A stretch of 64,000 nucleotides of DNA from UBA11986 sp963734955. GTDB taxonomy: Bacteria > Bacteroidota > Ignavibacteria > UBA10030 > UBA6906. Of the stretch, positions 17,701 to 25,915 are shown one piece after another (within the stretch, counting starts at the first letter, position 1; each line of letters opens with the position of its first letter). The stretch covers positions 1 through 64,000 of the forward strand of contig CAVTJO010000008.1 of the NCBI GenBank assembly GCA_963734955.1, written 5' to 3'. Under the pieces are notes generated by a model. That model had not been told where the DNA came from, did no database searches, and saw only the letters and a program-made list of their open reading frames with translations. Made by a program: the position numbers and the translations under genes.

Positions 17701-18072
17701 TTAGTAAACCGCAGTAGATTTGGCGCTGGTCATCTCGACAATAAGCCGCCCCGCCTTAACCAATTCTGCTCCCTGGATCAAGTCAGCCTGACTGATCTTG
17801 CGCTCCTCGAGGCAGGGAATTCAGACCAGAAACGTGCCGCCATTGGCGACGTAGTTGTCCACCAGCGTCTTCATGGGGGTCAGGCCGGGAAAGGTAATGC
17901 CATCGGCATAACCTTTTTTGACCAGATACACCCCGTTACCCTGCAAGACCACCACGGCTTCCACGTCCATGGCCTGGGCCGCATTGGCCAGCATCATGGG
18001 GAAGATGGCGCGTTCCGGATCTTCCCCGGCATGGGTGGAGATCAACACAATTTTCTCTTTTTCTTCCGACAT
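17701..18072 (-). CDS. DsrE-family sulfur-transfer protein, probable selenoprotein (in-frame TGA)
   Basis: Starts MSEEKEKIVLISTHAGEDPE with AGGAGA upstream, then PMMLANAAQAMDVEAVVVLQ and GYADGITFPGLTPMKTLVDN, a DsrE/DsrF-like fold. After GGTFLV comes TGA (17821-17823, codon 84), then the frame continues IPCLEERKISQADLIQGAEL and VKAGRLIVEMTSAKSTAVY to a TAA at 17701, giving 123 residues. Family members have C-x-P-C at this spot, so TGA replaces the first cysteine: selenocysteine in U-x-P-C. A hairpin 24 bases downstream fits a bacterial SECIS element. It is the last gene of the hdr operon. The alternatives, a nonsense mutation or a miscalled TGC/TGT, are less likely given the conserved continuation. 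Confidence 0.8.
17776..17797 (-). promoter_or_regulatory. Candidate bacterial SECIS hairpin in dsrE
   Basis: In mRNA sense GATCAGTCA pairs with TGAC-T-TGATC: nine base pairs with one bulged U on the 3' side and a GGC apical loop. The loop begins 33 bases after the UGA. Bacterial SECIS elements sit just past the UGA with a G among the first loop bases, as here, and the E. coli fdhF element also has a bulged U. Confidence 0.7.
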
Positions 18073-18164
18073 CCCGTCAACTCTCCTTTTTTTGGAATTT
18101 ACCCCTAAATTTTTCGGTGCAGGGGCGAGGGGACCGTCCCGTCGCGCCTTCACGTAAAGCCGCG

Positions 18165-19128
18165 TTAACCGCTCTCGCCACAAAAGCGGCCCAGCAGGCT
18201 GGCCAGGTCTTCCACGACCAGGCCCGCCTTGAGCAGATTGGCCAGGCAGATGGGGCAGAAAGTGACCACCGGGGCGCCGCTGGCCTCAAGTTCCGCCACT
18301 CGCCGGCCAAGAATCTCCCGGTTCAGGGCCGGGGATACCGACTCCGCCGGGCCGCCGCAGCAGGAGGTGAACTCGCCGCAGTTCCGCACGTCCACATACT
18401 CCAGGCCCAGGCTCTGAAGCACCTGGCGGGGCCCCTCCGAAAGTTTCAGGTACCTGCCGTAAAAACAGGGGTCGTGGATAGCCACCGGCGGCTGGCCATT
18501 TTTGGGGCGCGGTTCGCTGATCCGGAGCAGGGTGAAATACGGGTGCACTTCAAAGGTTTCCCCGGTGTATTTCGGGTAAAGCTCTTTCAGGGCATAGGTG
18601 GTGTGGGGGTCAACGGTGATGACTTTTTGGACGCCATGCAGCCTCAGGGTCTTGGCCACGAACCTGGCGTGCTCCACAAAGCCCTCCTGATCGCCCAAGT
18701 CGTAGAGCAAGATGCCGCTGTAGAAGTCCATGTCCGGGTGATAGAAGAAATCCACCCCGGATTTCGTAAGTAACCGGCTAATGGAGACCAGGATGCCGTT
18801 AAACTGCTGTATCGACGCCTTGGAGGTCAGGCAGGCAAAGCCCCCGGCCCAGCAGGGAGCTGGGGATATAGCGGCTGAGGCGGCCAAATCTGAGGTAGTC
18901 GGCCCAGCGGGTGCCCTCCAGGCGCTCCAGGTACCGGGTGGTGGCTTCAATATAGGGAATGGCCTGATACATCAGGCCGGTCAAGAGCAGGGCGTCTCCC
19001 GGCCGCCGGGTGAAGCCGGGGGCCTCCCGCCACCAGGTGTTGATTTGGGAGTTGGACACCCCGAAAGGATTGCGGGTCTTCCTGACATTGGTGGCGATGA
19101 GGTCGATGATGTCTTTGGGGTTGTACAT
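18165..19128 (-). CDS. HdrB-like CCG-domain subunit, frameshifted
   Basis: Heterodisulfide-reductase subunit B-like protein of about 320 residues. The first part (MYNPKDIIDLIATNVRKTRN, SRYIPSSLLGRGLCL) runs to about 18,850, where a one-base shift moves the frame; the rest follows as TSKASIQQFNGILVSISRLL to the stop. The C-terminal CCG domain is complete: HDPCFYGRYL, NCGEFTSCCGGP, TFCPICLANLL. The N-terminal CCG motif of classic HdrB is absent, so only one of the usual two cysteine sets is present. HdrC is immediately upstream (1-base gap) and DsrE follows. Confidence 0.85.
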
Positions 19129-19129
19129 C

Positions 19130-19432
19130 TTACGCCCTCCTCCACCGATTCACCACATAGCGGCGCAACCCCAGGATGAGTTCGCCCGGGTTGGCCTGGC
19201 GCGGACAGGTCTGGGTGCACAGCCCGCAGTGCAGACACCGCCAGAGTTCCTGGGCATGTTGCAGGATTTTATCCGCGGCCCCCACCTGGACGTAGCGGAT
19301 CATTTTCCGGGGAAAATGCTCAAAGATGAGGGGACAGATGGCCGCACAGGTGCCGCAGTTGAAGCACTCCAGGGCCGTGTCCACGCCAAACGGTTTGAGC
19401 TCTTCGGCAAAATCAGGGTTTACCAGTGTCAT
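19130..19432 (-). CDS. HdrC-like iron-sulfur subunit
   Basis: 100 residues with two 4Fe-4S motifs, CFNCGTCAAICP near residue 23 and CLHCGLCTQTCP near residue 67, and the usual ending ELILGLRRYVVN. It shuttles electrons between HdrA and HdrB in heterodisulfide reductase-type complexes. The frame is intact; it starts just after the small wHTH gene and touches hdrB. Confidence 0.92.
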   Translation of the reverse strand: MTLVNPDFAEELKPFGVDTALECFNCGTCAAICPLIFEHFPRKMIRYVQVGAADKILQHAQELWRCLHCGLCTQTCPRQANPGELILGLRRYVVNRWRRA

Positions 19433-19458
19433 GTCCGATCCTCCGGAAGGGGCGGCTC

Positions 19459-19783
19459 CTACTCGTCGGGGCCGGGGTCGGCTGCCGGCGCGGCGGCTTG
19501 CCCCAGCCGGTAGCGATAATAGCTGCCATCCTTTGGCCCTTCCAGAATTTCTCCATATTTCTTTAGCGAAGCCACGTACCAGAGAACCTCGGACACCGGC
19601 AAGCCCGTGGCCGCGGCGATCTCGGGCACCGTCAACTCAGCCCCCTCCAGGTATTTCTTAATGGCTTTCACCGCCTGCCGCTGCTCTTTCATCCGGGCGG
19701 TAGTGGCGGCAATCTGCTCTTTCCGGGCCGCCTTGAGTTTTTTCAGGGCCGTTTGGCCGGATTCTTTTTCTTTCGTCAGCCAT
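19459..19783 (-). CDS. Small winged-helix protein inside the hdr operon
   Basis: The clear part is 77 residues: MKEQRQAVKAIKKYLEGAEL then TVPEIAAATGLPVSEVLWYV and KKYGEILEG, a winged-helix pattern. Upstream codons in frame (KESGQTALKKLKAARKEQIA) look coding. An ATG at 19783 joins them if one A is removed from a run of five, so the true protein is probably about 107 residues. A small protein of this type between hdrC and hdrA genes could be a regulator or a structural accessory; which one is not clear from the sequence. Confidence 0.75.
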
Positions 19784-19856
19784 CGTCAGACCTCACAGGC
19801 AAGGAACCTGGTACTAATTGCAAAAGTTCGTTAATTATACGGAAGCCGTTTTTATT

Positions 19857-19941
19857 CCCCCCTTTTCTAAAGGGGGGTTCAGGGGGGATTTTTCAACCGC
19901 TCGTGAAATCCCCCTAAATCCCCCTTTTTCAAAGGGGGACT
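19857..19941. repeat. Dispersed C-run/G-run palindromic repeat, copy 4
   Basis: CCCCCCTTTTCTAAAGGGGG, CAGGGGGGATTTTTCAACC, then AATCCCCCTAAATCCCCC and CAAAGGGGGACTCAT. It lies inside the hdr operon between the wHTH gene and the second hdrA gene, so it is presumably transcribed. Confidence 0.88.
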
Positions 19942-20012
19942 CATGTATTCCTGATCTCTGAGGCTGGTGGTGATTAATCGACTTGATCGGCGCGATTGAG
20001 TTCATAGCCCAA

Positions 20013-21941
20013 TCAAGCTCCTTCCAGGTACTCGTCGGAGACGATCATGTCCACCATGTCCTCGTACTGCTTCAAGGTCCACCCCTGCACGTTAATGGCG
20101 TTTTCGGGGCAGACCGCCACACAGGCGCCGCAGCCCATGCACATGGCGGGGTTGACCTGGGCCCGCTTGACCTTCTGGCCCTCCACCTCCAGGTCCGCCA
20201 GGTTCAAGGCCCCTGCCGCCAGGCAGGCCTCCACACAGGCGCCGGTGCCGGTGCACTTGCTGAGATCCACTTCCGCCACAAAGGGATCCAGCTCCACATA
20301 GCCCCGGGTCAGAATCGCGGCGGCCTTGACCGCCGCGGCCCCCGCCGCCGCACACGTCTCGCCGACGTCGAAGGGGGCCTGGCAGGTGCCGGCCAAGAGG
20401 ATGCCGGCCACGGACACTTCCACCGGGCGCAGTTTGGGGTGCACTTCCTGGAGGAAGCGGTCGGCGCCCACGGGAATCTTCATCTTCTCCACCAGGTCGG
20501 CGATGAGGTTGGGCTCCTGGCCCACCGCCAGCACCACCAGATCCACCGGCACTGCCAATTCCTCGCCAAAGGTCAAAACATCTTTCACTTTAACCAGCAC
20601 CGGGTACCCTTTAGGGTCGGGATTCCTCAAGACTTGCGGCTCCTCGCCGGCCTCGAAGCGGAAAAACACCACCCGGCTTTGGGCTACCTGGGTGTAGAGT
20701 TCCTCATGTCCCCGGCCATAGGTCCGGATGTCCCGGTAAAAATCAACGACCCGGGTTTTGGGGTAGCGGTCCCGGATCTGCTTGGCGGCATAGAGCGTGG
20801 CGCTACAGCAGGTGCGGGAGCAGTACTCGTTCAGATAGCCGCCTAAACTCTCTGCATGGATGCCGGGAATCTGACGGCTGCCCACGCAGTGGATCATGGC
20901 CAAACTGCGGATGGGCCGGCCGTTCAGCACCAGGGTGTCGCCCCCTGCCTCGGCTTCAGCCACCAAGCGGATGAGTTCCGGCAGGGTGACCACCTCGGGA
21001 AATTCCTGATAGCCGTATTCTCCCGGCCGGGGTTGGTAGGGGCGAAAACCGGTGGCCAGCACGATGACCCCGGCGTCCAGGTCAAACTCTTCCCGGCTTT
21101 CCGGAATGGCGGCCGGCATGACGCCCACAAAGGGCACATATTCTCCCAGGCCCTGGCCGGAATGGCTCAGCCTGGCCAACCTATCGGCATAGGCCGTGCC
21201 TTCGGGGGGCTGCCTCACTATTTTGAGCTTGAAATTGCCGATATAGCCCTCAAAGCCCTCCACCTGAGCGCAGGAGTAAACGGTGATCGCCGGATGCTGC
21301 ATGACGGCGCCGGCCAGTTCGCTGATGATCCCGGAGGCGGTTTCTCCAAAGGGCGCCAGGCTATCCAACTGCGCCACCTGTCCTCCCAGAAACGGGCTCT
21401 TTTCCACGAGAACCACGGCCAGGCCTCTTTCGGCCAGTTCCAGGGCGCACTTGAGCCCGGCCACCCCGCCTCCGATCACCACCGCCTGCCGCTGCACCTC
21501 GACCTTGATGGGGGTAAGGGGCTCAAGCCGGCGGGCCTTGGCTGCGGCCGCGGCCACCAGCCGGGTGGCCTTGGCGGTGGCCTCGGCCCCGTGGTGCACC
21601 CAACTCACCTGCTCCCGCAGGTTGGCGTGCTCGTACACATAGGGATTAGCCCCGGCCCGGGCCAGAGCCCGGCGGAAGGTGGTTTCATGCAGACTGGGAG
21701 AGCAGGAGGCCACCACCACCCGATCCACCAGGCCGCTTTGGAGATCCTCGATGATCATTTCCTGGCCGGGATCGGAGCACATGAACATATTGGCGCGGGC
21801 CACCACCACCCCCGGCACCTTGCGGGCCTGCTCACAAACCTTTTCCACGTCCACTGCGTCGGAAATATTGCCGCCGCAATGGCAAACGTAGACCCCCACT
21901 TTACCAACCGGAGCGGATTCGGGGTTATTTTTCTCCGCCAT
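20013..21941 (-). CDS. HdrA-like FAD and iron-sulfur protein (second HdrA)
   Basis: 642 residues. N-terminal HdrA domain with VGVYVCHCGGNISDAVDVEK and CSPSLHETTFRRAL; FAD-binding core with VIGGGVAGLKCALELAERGL and SPFLGGQ; CVGSRQIPGIHAESLGGYLN and CSRTCCSATLYAAKQI; TCQAPFDVGETCAAAGAAA; two C-terminal 4Fe-4S motifs, CTGTGACVEACL and CMGCGACVAVCP. HdrA bifurcates or confurcates electrons between a dehydrogenase/hydrogenase side and the HdrBC side. This one carries Cys in the CHCGG motif, not selenocysteine. Intact frame. Confidence 0.94.
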   Translation of the reverse strand: MAEKNNPESAPVGKVGVYVCHCGGNISDAVDVEKVCEQARKVPGVVVARANMFMCSDPGQEMIIEDLQSGLVDRVVVASCSPSLHETTFRRALARAGANPYVYEHANLREQVSWVHHGAEATAKATRLVAAAAAKARRLEPLTPIKVEVQRQAVVIGGGVAGLKCALELAERGLAVVLVEKSPFLGGQVAQLDSLAPFGETASGIISELAGAVMQHPAITVYSCAQVEGFEGYIGNFKLKIVRQPPEGTAYADRLARLSHSGQGLGEYVPFVGVMPAAIPESREEFDLDAGVIVLATGFRPYQPRPGEYGYQEFPEVVTLPELIRLVAEAEAGGDTLVLNGRPIRSLAMIHCVGSRQIPGIHAESLGGYLNEYCSRTCCSATLYAAKQIRDRYPKTRVVDFYRDIRTYGRGHEELYTQVAQSRVVFFRFEAGEEPQVLRNPDPKGYPVLVKVKDVLTFGEELAVPVDLVVLAVGQEPNLIADLVEKMKIPVGADRFLQEVHPKLRPVEVSVAGILLAGTCQAPFDVGETCAAAGAAAVKAAAILTRGYVELDPFVAEVDLSKCTGTGACVEACLAAGALNLADLEVEGQKVKRAQVNPAMCMGCGACVAVCPENAINVQGWTLKQYEDMVDMIVSDEYLEGA

Positions 21942-22000
21942 CAGCCTTTCTCCCAGAAAACCTTTGACTATCAGCTTTTACCGTGAATAGCCTCTTGCAA

Positions 22001-22086
22001 ATCCCCCTAAATCCCCCTTTACAAAGGGGGACTTAGACCCGTCGTCCTTGCTCCCCCCTTTGGAAAAGGGGGGCAGGGGGGATTTT
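22001..22086. repeat. Dispersed C-run/G-run palindromic repeat, copy 5, halves swapped
   Basis: ATCCCCCTAAATCCCCC and CAAAGGGGGACTTAG come first, then CTCCCCCCTTTGGAAAAGGG and GCAGGGGGGATTTTT. The two half-elements are in the opposite order from the other four copies. It separates the two HdrA genes. Confidence 0.8.
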
Positions 22087-22144
22087 TCATCGGCGGGGTA
22101 AACCGCCATCGGCTCAGGCCCGTTTAGCTAAAATAAAGCTTAAT

Positions 22145-22178
22145 TTACTGCTCACTGCTCACTGCTCACGGCTCACTT
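22145..22178. repeat. CTGCTCACTGCTCACTG repeat at the hdrA end
   Basis: TTACTGCTCACTGCTCACTG followed by CTCACGGCTCAC. It encodes the last residues (EVSREQ) and the TGA stop of the first HdrA-like gene. It is the same simple repeat that ends xseA at 6491. Confidence 0.65.
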
Positions 22179-23465
22179 CCCTGGCCGCCAGATACCGGGA
22201 AGCCTCCATGGCCGCGGCGCCCGCTTCCACGATGCTGTCCACGATATCCTTGGGTCCGGCCGCGGCCCCGGCGACAAACACGCCGGGAAGATCGGTCAGG
22301 GTCGGGGCCAGCTTGGGTTTCACGGTTTTGATGAAGTTATCCGCCGCCGGTGGCGAGAGCGCAGCGGCCTTCCGGATTCCAACCCGGCAGCATGCCCAGG
22401 GACAGCACCACCAGATCGTGCTCGGCCACCTGCACCCCGCCTTCGGCTTCCTGAGATTCGTACCGAACCAGGACGGCGCCATTGTCGCCAGGGTCAAGAT
22501 ACGCCACCTTGCCTTTGACAAAATTGACCCCCATGGCCTGGGCGTTTTGGAAAAACTGCTCATAACCCTTCCCAAAGGCCCGGATATCCAGGTAGTAAAT
22601 GGCGATATCCGCCAGAGGCAGGGAGCCGGACAGGAGCATGGCCTGCTTGATGGCATACATGCAGCAGACCCGGGAGCAGTACGGCACGCCCATGCTCTGG
22701 TCCCGGGACCCGGCGCACTGGATGAAGGCTATGTTATCCGGCTCCATGCCGTCGTAGGGCCTGAGGACGCGGTTGTACGGGCCGTGGGGCGCCAGCAGCC
22801 TCTCCATCTGCAGGGCCGTAATTACATTGGGAATCTTTCCCTGGCCGTACTGGGTCTTGTTCGCCAGCGGCGTCAACTCAAAACCGGTGGCGATCACCGC
22901 GGTCGCGGCCGTCAGGGTGAAAGCTTCCGGCTGCTGCAAAGTAGTTGACGGCCTGGGTGGGGCAGATCTTGGCGCACCGGCCGCACAGGATGCAATTTTC
23001 CGGATCGATCAGGGCCTTCTGGGGAATGGCGTTGGAGAAGGGAATATAAATGGCTTTCCGGGCCGCAAACCCCCCTTGCTCGGCATCGGGCACCAGCACG
23101 GGACATTGATATTCGCACTGGCGGCAGCCGATGCATTTGTCCTCGTCCACATAGCGGGGCTTTTGGCGAATCCCGGCCACCAAATCGTCGCCCCGGCGCT
23201 CCAGGGACTGCAACTCGCAGTAGGTGAAGATGGTGATGTTGGGATGATGGGCCGCGGCCGCCATCTTGGGGGTGGTGATGCAACTGGAGCAATCCAGGGT
23301 GGGAAAGACCTTGGAGAGCCTGATCATCTTGCCGCCGATGGAGGCGTCTTGTTCTACGATAGCCACCGAGAAATCCTGGTCGGCGAGATTGAGGGCCGCC
23401 TCCAGCCCGGCGATGCCCCCGCCCAGGACGAGGGCGTCGTAATCGTAACTTTGCTGAGAAGCCAT
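22159..23465 (-). CDS. HdrA-like (QmoA-like) flavoprotein, frameshifted
   Basis: About 430 residues in three frames. Starts MASQQSYDYDALVLGGGIAG, with GGKMIRLSKVFPTLDCSSCI, CIGCRQCEYQCPVLVP and CILCGRCAKICP (two 4Fe-4S sets). Near 22,925 it shifts into LTAATAVIATGFELTPLANK and CAGSRDQSMGVPYCSRVCCM. Near 22,350-22,380 it shifts again into LPGVFVAGAAAGPKDIVDSI and the stop at 22159. It lacks the N-terminal CHCGG domain of the second HdrA and so resembles QmoA. With the MvhD-like and second HdrA genes it could form a confurcating module. Confidence 0.88.
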
Positions 23466-23540
23466 GCGCATTGCTAATCCGTGCGGAGAAAAATTGGAGC
23501 CGTCTCGGCTGCTTTGCGCAGGGGCGGACCAGACCATCCC

Positions 23541-23976
23541 TTAAGCGGCGCTGGTCGCCGCCGATGGCTCGCGGCCAGGCGGGCCCAACTCCGAGATCAG
23601 ATCATTCATCTGCTTGACTTCTTTGATAAAGGCCCGGGTGCATACCGTACAGATGGCCGTCAGGCGAAGCCGGCGAATGTCCAGGCCGCGCCCCTTCATC
23701 AGCGCATAAACCCGGTCAACGCGCTTGGCCAGGGCCTCGTAAGCCCCCTCGTAGGGGCACTCCACTCCGCATGACATGATGATGATGCCGGCTATGCCCC
23801 TTGTCGAAGCAGTCCAGATAAAATTTCTCGGGGAAAAGCACCGGCGCCCTGACCCGCAAGATGAAAGTATTGGCAGGATAGCTCTGGTGCCCCTGCCCCA
23901 CGGCGTCGGCCCCGGGGTAGGCGCAGCTCTCCGTGGCCAGAATCAGGATTTTTCCCGCATACTTCTCGGCCCCCAT
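23541..23976 (-). CDS. MvhD-like hydrogenase delta-type iron-sulfur subunit, frameshifted
   Basis: Starts MGAEKYAGKILILATESCAY, with SYPANTFILRVRAPVLFPEK, then DCFDKG. Here a run of four Gs should be three; after repair it reads IAGIIIMSCGVECPYEGAYE and RLRLTAICTVCTRAFIKEVK. Cysteines match the 2Fe-2S-carrying MvhD/FrhD family that links HdrA to an electron donor. Starts 13 bases after the tusA stop. Confidence 0.85.
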
Positions 23977-23989
23977 GAGGCCCTCCCGC

Positions 23990-24245
23990 TTACTTCTTCC
24001 GGACTATGAAAATGCGGTCATAACCATCCGCGGCCAAAGAGCCCAGAAATTCGTGGCCCACTTTCTTGGCCCAGAGAGGCATATCGTCCTTGGTGCCCGG
24101 ATCATTGGAGAGCACTTCCAGCACCTCCCCCACTTTCACCCTGGCCAATGGCCTTCTTGGCTTCCATCAGCGGCCCCGGGCAGGCGCTGCCCCGGGCATC
24201 CACCACCGCGGCGGCCTTAAGCGTCGCAAGATCTGCAGTTGCCAT
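23990..24245 (-). CDS. tusA: TusA-family sulfur carrier, frameshifted
   Basis: About 84 residues. Starts MATADLATLKAAAVVDARGS then ACPGPLMEAKKAI with the catalytic cysteine in CPGP. One extra G near 24,138 breaks the frame; after repair it continues ARVKVGEVLEVLSNDPGTKD, MPLWAKKVGHEFLGSL and ends DRIFIVRKK. TusA carries persulfide sulfur. As first gene of the hdr operon whose last gene is DsrE, it suggests a sulfur-relay role for the complex. Confidence 0.87.
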
Positions 24246-24720
24246 CGTTACTCTCCTTTTGCTTTGCTGGTGACAGCTTTATCGCGCCATCATCTCTCTT
24301 TAAGTAAAGGAGCAAGATCAATGCCAGGCGTAAAGATACGCGGTTATCTAAAATTAATTAAATAATTTAATAGGTTACAATATTGCTGGCTAAAGTGTTA
24401 AAGTTTCATTTTTAACGTATGTTTAATTTTAGTTAGCAGGTGTTAAGGACGAGCTGCCGATGTGGGAGAGTTTGGCATCACCTGGAAGTCTGGATTCAGG
24501 TATTAAGGTTGCTTAATTTTTTGCGCCGCGATGACGGCAAACCAGGGTATCAATTTAATGAAAAAGGCTGGAAGGATGAGTTTTCCGGCCGGCGATTATT
24601 TTTGCGGTTAACGGAGAGGCCCCAGTCCCCTTTCCGGACGGCGCCGGCCTGGGGTTTTCGGAACGAAAATGACTGTATCGCTGGTATCCTGTGGCGGCAG
24701 GCTCGAAATTTCGGGGAAAA
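24246..24720. other. Intergenic region upstream of tusA and the SH3 gene
   Basis: AT-rich for the first 190 bases, probably holding the hdr-operon promoter on the minus strand, then a mixed stretch. A 94-residue open frame at 24,440 shows no coding character or family resemblance. No gene is supported. Confidence 0.5.
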
Positions 24721-24750
24721 TTGATTTTATAAAAAATTTTGTGCTATCAT
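24721..24750 (+). promoter_or_regulatory. Sigma-70-type promoter for the SH3 lipoprotein
   Basis: TTGATT at 24721-24726 and TATCAT at 24745-24750 with 18 bases between. The transcript would have a leader of about 125 bases containing a GTCTCAA/TTGAGAC hairpin at about 24,815-24,837. Confidence 0.55.
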
Positions 24751-24882
24751 GACTCACACGCAAAAATTGGGCTTCGGGACCAGGATCGCTGAGGAAATTC
24801 GCCGCGAGCCAGGAGGTCTCAATTGCCGCGTTGAGACGGAAACAGGTTAGCCTGCCGCATAATCTCGAATAAGGAGACTTTC

Positions 24883-25293
24883 ATGACCCTGAGACGCACC
24901 CTTACCGGTCTGGCACTCTGCGTAATGGCCCTGGCTCTGTTCATGGGCTGTGTGGAAACGGGCCCGCCGCCCTCGGTGGTGATGGTGGAGCCTCCTCCGC
25001 CTGAGCGGCTCCCACCGGTTTACTTTGTGAACACCTCCAGCCTGGCCCTGCGGGAAGGCCCCACCACCGCCGCGCCCCAGATTGGCACCCTGCAGTTCAA
25101 CGATGAAGTGGAGCTCCTGGACACCAGTTCGGGCTGGGCCCGGGTGTATGACCTGCGCCGCGATATGACCGGCTGGGCCTCTATGCGCTACTTGCAGCCC
25201 GTGCCGGCGGACCGGCCGCGGACCGTTCGCAAGCGCCGGGCGCCGGCTCCCAAGGAGCCAGCCCAGCCCGCCCCAACCCCCAAGGCCATGTAG
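24883..25293 (+). CDS. SH3-domain lipoprotein
   Basis: 136 residues. A signal peptide ends in the lipobox LFMGC (cysteine near residue 24). A proline-rich linker follows, then an SH3b domain (about 45-105) with TSSLALREGPTTAAPQIGTL, and SGWARVYDLRRDMTGWASMR. The C-terminal 30 residues are basic and Pro/Ala-rich. Likely anchored in the outer or inner membrane facing the cell wall. No enzyme domain. Confidence 0.85.
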   Translation: MTLRRTLTGLALCVMALALFMGCVETGPPPSVVMVEPPPPERLPPVYFVNTSSLALREGPTTAAPQIGTLQFNDEVELLDTSSGWARVYDLRRDMTGWASMRYLQPVPADRPRTVRKRRAPAPKEPAQPAPTPKAM

Positions 25294-25455
25294 GGGCGGT
25301 TCTCCCGGAAAAATACTGGGAGCGGAGCTATCCGGGCGCGGTCGCGCCCCGGGGGTAAGCTTCGGGGCTGGTCAGAACATCAAGAAGGTGTGAGGGGATC
25401 GCGCCGCCGGCCAGCGAACCGGGGCGTGATATATCACGTCCCGGTCTGCGCCCTT

Positions 25456-25776
25456 ATACCGAGTCGCAATCACAAAACGCGGCATTGTAGGGGCGCACCT
25501 GCGTGTGCGCCCTAAATCAAGGGCGGACACCTAGTGTCGTGTCCCGGGAATACCTCACAAAATATTGCTCCCCATAACTCCCCCTCCCCTGGTGGGAGGG
25601 GGTTGGGGGGAGGGGGATAAGTTGGCACGATTCCCAGGAATTTCACCCCCACCCCAGCCCTCCCCCATCAAGGGGGAGGGAGAAAAGGCCTTAAGATTTA
25701 TGCAAAATAATCCTGGGACGGGACACCTAGGGCCGCCCCCACAGAGAAATTGCCGTTTGTCTGCAACTTGGGATTA
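25456..25776. repeat. MITE copy 3, interrupted by a smaller element
   Basis: Left end ATACCGAGTCGCAATCACA and a weak right end CTGCAACTTGGGATTA. The core GTAGGGGCGCACCTGCGTGT and GGGCGGACACCTAG matches the reverse complement of copy 1. The core is cut by a 186-base insertion (25535-25720). Confidence 0.7.
25535..25720. repeat. Small element inserted in MITE copy 3, with 10-base direct repeats
   Basis: GGACACCTAG occurs on both sides (25525-25534, 25721-25730). The inner ends, GTCCCGGGAATA and the reversed GTCCCAGGATTA, form an imperfect inverted repeat. Inside are CTCCCCTGGTGGGAGGGGG and CCCTCCCCCATCAAGGGGG hairpins. Removing the insert plus one repeat rebuilds the MITE core. Confidence 0.65.
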
Positions 25777-25915
25777 GCTCGCCGGGGTCAACTCGGGGGG
25801 AGTTCTCGTCAACCAGGCAGGAAGTTTCCTTTTCCGGCCTGGCTGATTTCACAAAAGGGGGGCCAGGTTCTTGCCCCCTGCCCTGCCCTGCTGCCCCGGT
25901 TATCGGCCCACGCCT

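Noticed and set aside
20856..21986. 376-residue plus-strand open frame
   Set aside because: Antisense of the second hdrA gene.
24371..24386. Sigma-54 promoter AGGTTACAATATTGCT
   Set aside because: GG-N10-GC is present but the sequence faces right, 500 bases from the next gene start, and fits the consensus poorly otherwise.
24440..24724. 94-residue plus-strand open frame upstream of the SH3 gene
   Set aside because: No ribosome-binding site, no family resemblance, odd composition.
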